Source: Taenia hydatigena (lineage: Eukaryota; Platyhelminthes; Cestoda; Cyclophyllidea; Taeniidae). From it: DNA of 64,000 nucleotides. Made by a program: the position numbers and the translations under genes. Below are positions 60,642-64,000 of the stretch, piece by piece (the first letter of the stretch is position 1; every line of letters begins with the position of its first letter). The stretch covers positions 4,166,617 through 4,230,616 of the forward strand of contig JADWOT020000002.1 of assembly GCA_036345935.2 (NCBI GenBank). Direction: 5' to 3'. Below the pieces are notes generated by a model that did no database searches, was not told the origin of the DNA, and was given only the letters and a program-made list of their open reading frames with translations.

Positions 60642-60715
60642 CGCTCTCGGGTGGGCTCGAACCACCAACCTTCCGGTTAACAGTCGAACGCGCTAACCGA
60701 TTGCGCTACGAAGGC
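60642..60715 (-). tRNA. tRNA-Asn (anticodon GTT), two stem mismatches
   Basis: The reverse complement folds as a 74-base tRNA. It has a 7-base acceptor stem (GCCTTCG with CGAGAGC), a D arm with TAGCGCAATCGGTTAGCGC, an anticodon loop CTGTTAA, a T arm GGTGG-TTCGAGC-CCACC and discriminator G. Anticodon GTT reads asparagine codons, and most positions agree with animal tRNA-Asn. The internal polymerase III A and B boxes (TAGCGCAATCGG and GGTTCGAGCCC) are intact. There is a C-A mismatch at acceptor pair 3-70 and an A-C mismatch at anticodon-stem pair 31-39, so it may be a weakened or pseudogene copy. There is no intron. Confidence 0.88.
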
Positions 60716-60719
60716 CTGC

Positions 60720-63615
60720 ACACCATCTGCCATGCCACCAAACTGAACACCGCACCACATTGCAGCGCACTACCACCCACAGGCCTGCTCTCGCTTCCAT
60801 CTCCTTCAGCCAGCACGGGATGGAGATAGTGACGAATGTACAAATGGTGCGAATGAGGGCGTGAAGTAGGGTGAATGATAGAAGCCAAATACAAGGCGTA
60901 GAAGAACATCTCTGACGGTTTGTCGTGTGGTGGATCTCTTCAAATCTGACACGTGTGAAGCGATCGGTAGCACGTGGTGTGGGCTTCGGACAGCATCCCT
61001 CGTAAATGACTTTGCAAAAGCAGACATCATTAGTCTTTGTACTTCTTCACCTCAAGTGAGTTTCGTCCATCATTGCAAGCACAAAGCAGGAGGAAGAGAA
61101 TAAAAGGATTTGTCAATACTAATGTGTTTTGACTTAGGAGTACTACCTTGTTGTGACTACTTCTCGTTGGCTCTTCACCTTTGGTGCTTAATTCTTTTAA
61201 GAGGACGCCTCTAAGGCACTTGGGGACATTTAAATTAGTGTGAGATTTTAATTGATTAAGGTGTTGGTAAGTCCCTTTTTGCGTTTCCTATGGCGCGAGC
61301 GAAAGTGCGTTTCTGCTTATTAATTTCGATCTTATGTTAAGGCCAATTTTCGCCTTGCACCAGGGAGTACCATGGATGTGATCAAACCTCTCCATCGTAG
61401 GCAAAGCAGTGCGATTTTTCGTCTGGAATAACGAAAGAATGGTTGAATATGAAGCGAGAGTGTAGGATTTACGGAGGAAAGTAAAGGAAAGGATGTCGAA
61501 GGTCATCATCGGATGTCTCTGCACCGTGCTGTGGCACTACATTTCCTATTTCCTTTCCACTCTTTTCTGCAAATTTCCGAATTTCTTTACTGACCCACTT
61601 TCCTAGCTATGTACTCGAGTGAAGTATGCAGGAATCAGTTTTGTAGAAGTAATATGAGTTTCCATCGAACCGCACACCCAAAGGCGCAGCCCATAGTTCT
61701 ACCTTAATAAACTCAATGCACTCGAATATCAGTTGTAAAAAATACTAAAATCAACGAAAATAGGGTTAAGGAGACGAAGGAAAAGCTGAAGTAGGAGAAG
61801 AGGAGAAGCTGGTGCGATAACCCAGCCCTAATTATTAAGAATTCAATCCCTTAGCCATTCAAGGGCACAGCGGCAAAGTGTGGCTGGAGTTTTAGAGAAA
61901 TAGATAGGAATGCGACGTCGATAGAGGATGAAAAGCAGACCAAACGTGGGTATCTAACGAAGGGGGACTGAGGCAATGATGAAGAACTGGATGATGACAA
62001 CGGCGACAACTTAGGAAACAAGATGAATGGTAGAAGGGAAGGAAATACTGGCCCATGTTGCAAACTTTTGATTTAACCAGAATTAAACGCTTTTGCGCTT
62101 TGCTCTCCAATGTTCAAATACACATTTTATTTGCTAAAAACTTGAAGTGGGCTAGAACATAGTCGTAAGTGAGTGTCTTAAATATTATGCACCCATATTT
62201 GCGTAAAATATGCCGTCCACAACTGTGTCTGAGAGTAAGTCTTCAGCGAAACTTAAACTGTTGCAACCTTCTGCCTCTTCTCATGAATTTCTTGCGCTTG
62301 TTCGCTTACGATGGATAATTTTAATCTTTCCCTCATCAGAATTGGCGATGGCATTGTCAAAATGGTGCAGTTCTTGGGTTGGACGAAATGAGTGCATGGC
62401 TATGAGATGCTTTTTGTGCTTTCATCTACTAGTCACTAAGCAGTCTAGTCTGCCTTAGATATCCCCTCATTTTGATTACCTGAAATGCGCAGCAGATTTG
62501 TGGTTTTTGATTAGCTGAGAGCATCTGCCTTTGAAAATAAGAATGTACCCGTTATGGCCTAAATTACACCAACAGGGAGAAGAGCAAATCTTGCTCTTTG
62601 GTCAAGCATGTCTAGACATTGAAAGACAGATGGAAGTAGTATGCAACAAGGATAACTCGCCTTCTTTGTAAGCTAATTGCTATGACAGCACAAGTGAGTG
62701 AATTGTGGTTTAAAGTGTGTTGGTTGATCCACACTCCGGAAGTCACAAGACCCGTGAATTTCTCTAATACACATCATTTCCATGCAATGAAGACAAACTT
62801 GCAGCTTAAGAATAGCACAAGTCATGACAACGCATTCATTTGGCATCTGTTAAATGGTGCAAAGCTATCATTTGACGGTCGCTGCACTAAATTTAACGTA
62901 TTTCAGAGTACAAAAATACCTTTTTTTTAACTCGGCATGGGAAGCGTGGGTCAAAATCAACCCTAGAAGTCATGGCAGATGCTGCCTGATTTTCTCAGGT
63001 GCTATGCTTTGTTTACTGTCTCTTCCCATCCTTTAAAAGAGTAAATAACTTGAACCTTCAAATTGGGTGAATTTCAATTCGGACGAGGTGAGCAATCGGC
63101 GCATAATCGGTAGTCAGTAGATGGCTGTATGCAGCATGTGTTCACCCTCAGTTTAGCCAGTAAATACCAAATTCTTGCATCACCAGTAAGCTTCGAGCTA
63201 AATGTGGCGCTGCCGCTTGGTTCTTTAATATGAACTTTAGTGATAGGCCATGTTGCCTTTAAGTAAATGCAGTGTCATTTGGTTTGCCAAAGCTTGAGGC
63301 GTATACTACTAAAATAATTAAGGCAACCTCGCCAATTTCCAGTAATTGAAGGACTATTTTAATCAGCCAGTTTCATATCACTTCAAAAAAGCAATGGCAT
63401 CCTTTGTGATTCCGCTCCTGGCAATAATGCTTGAAAGTGTGGACACGTTCGAACTCTTGACGAATGTTTGCCTTTTTGATGCATCTGAATGAAGGATTTG
63501 TTAGATCGCTACATCAAAATAAACGCAGATCAAGCACTCTAGAAGGCCTAACTCTTGAGGTTAACAAGAAATCTGACTCACATCCATCGCATTCCTTTCC
63601 TAGGAGGAGACAAGG
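60720..63615. other. no gene recognised
   Basis: Purine-rich stretches at 61.77-61.82 and 61.93-62.05 kb could be a diverged minus-strand copy of the family A pyrimidine tract, but no landmark motif is present. Frames at 62210-62458 and 62682-62930 have no support. A short aagagcaa/ttgctctt hairpin lies near 62580. Confidence 0.4.
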
Positions 63616-63624
63616 GACGATAAA

Positions 63625-63705
63625 CTCCATGAAACTCCTGCTGAGTGCAGGCCATTTATGCACTTCGACTGCCAGAAGAGGTAATGTGGTCATACTGAGG
63701 CCATG
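63625..63705 (+). pseudogene. possible ankyrin-repeat trace
   Basis: The frame reads NSMKLLLSAG and, shortly after, TSTARRGNVVILR. These resemble the second helix of one ankyrin repeat ('AMKRLLESG' in exon 3) and the first helix of the next ('LHWAARKGNLAAV' in exon 2), but with the linker collapsed. The DNA match to any exon is weak, so this is tentative. Confidence 0.22.
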
Positions 63706-64000
63706 AGGACAAGCCTAATATAAGGAAAAAAGAAAAAGAGTAGCAATTCAGTTTTTTTGAATCGTAAGTCCCCATTAAAACTACTTAACGTTGACAAAAT
63801 CTGTCTCAAAGGGATTGGAAATGATGGAAAAGTTGCCCAGCTGAAATGTCACAAGCTTTTTTGAGCCACTTATATGGAACTGGAGCATTTCCATGTCACT
63901 TCTTGACTCGCCACTTCGTGCTTTATGCACTCTTTGCGATCGGCTCATTTCTTAATTCATTTTGCTCTTTTTTGGAAGAATAGATTGTGAATACGAACAG

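Noticed and set aside
61770..62060. Purine-rich stretches as a reversed family A copy
   Set aside because: None of the ordered family A landmark blocks could be found, so composition alone is not enough.

Overview
The window looks like nuclear DNA of an animal with a fairly large, repeat-rich genome. It is AT-rich by eye, has no operon-like packing, and has almost no long open frames. It contains one clear multi-exon gene with GT-AG introns of about 190-320 bases, one eukaryotic tRNA gene on the minus strand, and many degraded repeats and gene fragments. Nothing looks bacterial or viral. A flatworm or other lophotrochozoan would fit, but the sequence does not settle the taxon.

The centre of the window (34.58-37.41 kb, plus strand) holds an ankyrin-repeat gene. 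Five phase-0 exons give 408 codons and about eleven ankyrin repeats. A sixth exon (37.016-37.167 kb) is recognisable, but its reading phase does not match the exon before it. A decayed partial copy at 23.18-23.84 kb, still carrying its intron, keeps the ancestral end of exon 5. Comparison suggests the main gene lost about 40-45 bases there. A third fragment, a copy of exon 3, lies near 46.1 kb. Two weaker traces lie near 40.55 and 63.65 kb.

Most of the recognisable non-genic sequence belongs to two unnamed dispersed repeat families, found by comparing the window with itself. Family A is at least 1.7 kb long with a pyrimidine-rich first half. It has copies at about 11.0-12.1, 18.0-19.1, 52.0-53.45 and 54.0-55.8 kb (plus) and 1.33-2.9 kb (minus). 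Its second half may once have coded for protein. Family B is about 0.85 kb, with copies at 5.8-6.7 and 16.1-17.0 kb and a short piece at 53.44-53.59 kb directly after a family A copy.

Between these are patches that read like coding sequence but carry stops or frameshifts, or lack clear partners. They lie at 10.06-10.41, 13.47-13.55, 22.66-25.11 (minus, one part HORMA-like), 30.6-31.97 (minus), 38.16-38.79 (minus), 39.875-40.115, 43.6-43.9, 47.6-48.16, 49.65-50.07 (minus) and 59.90-60.45 kb (minus). Each is given low to moderate confidence, because a few such patches are expected by chance in 64 kb. All similarity statements come from reading the sequence by eye. No database was searched.
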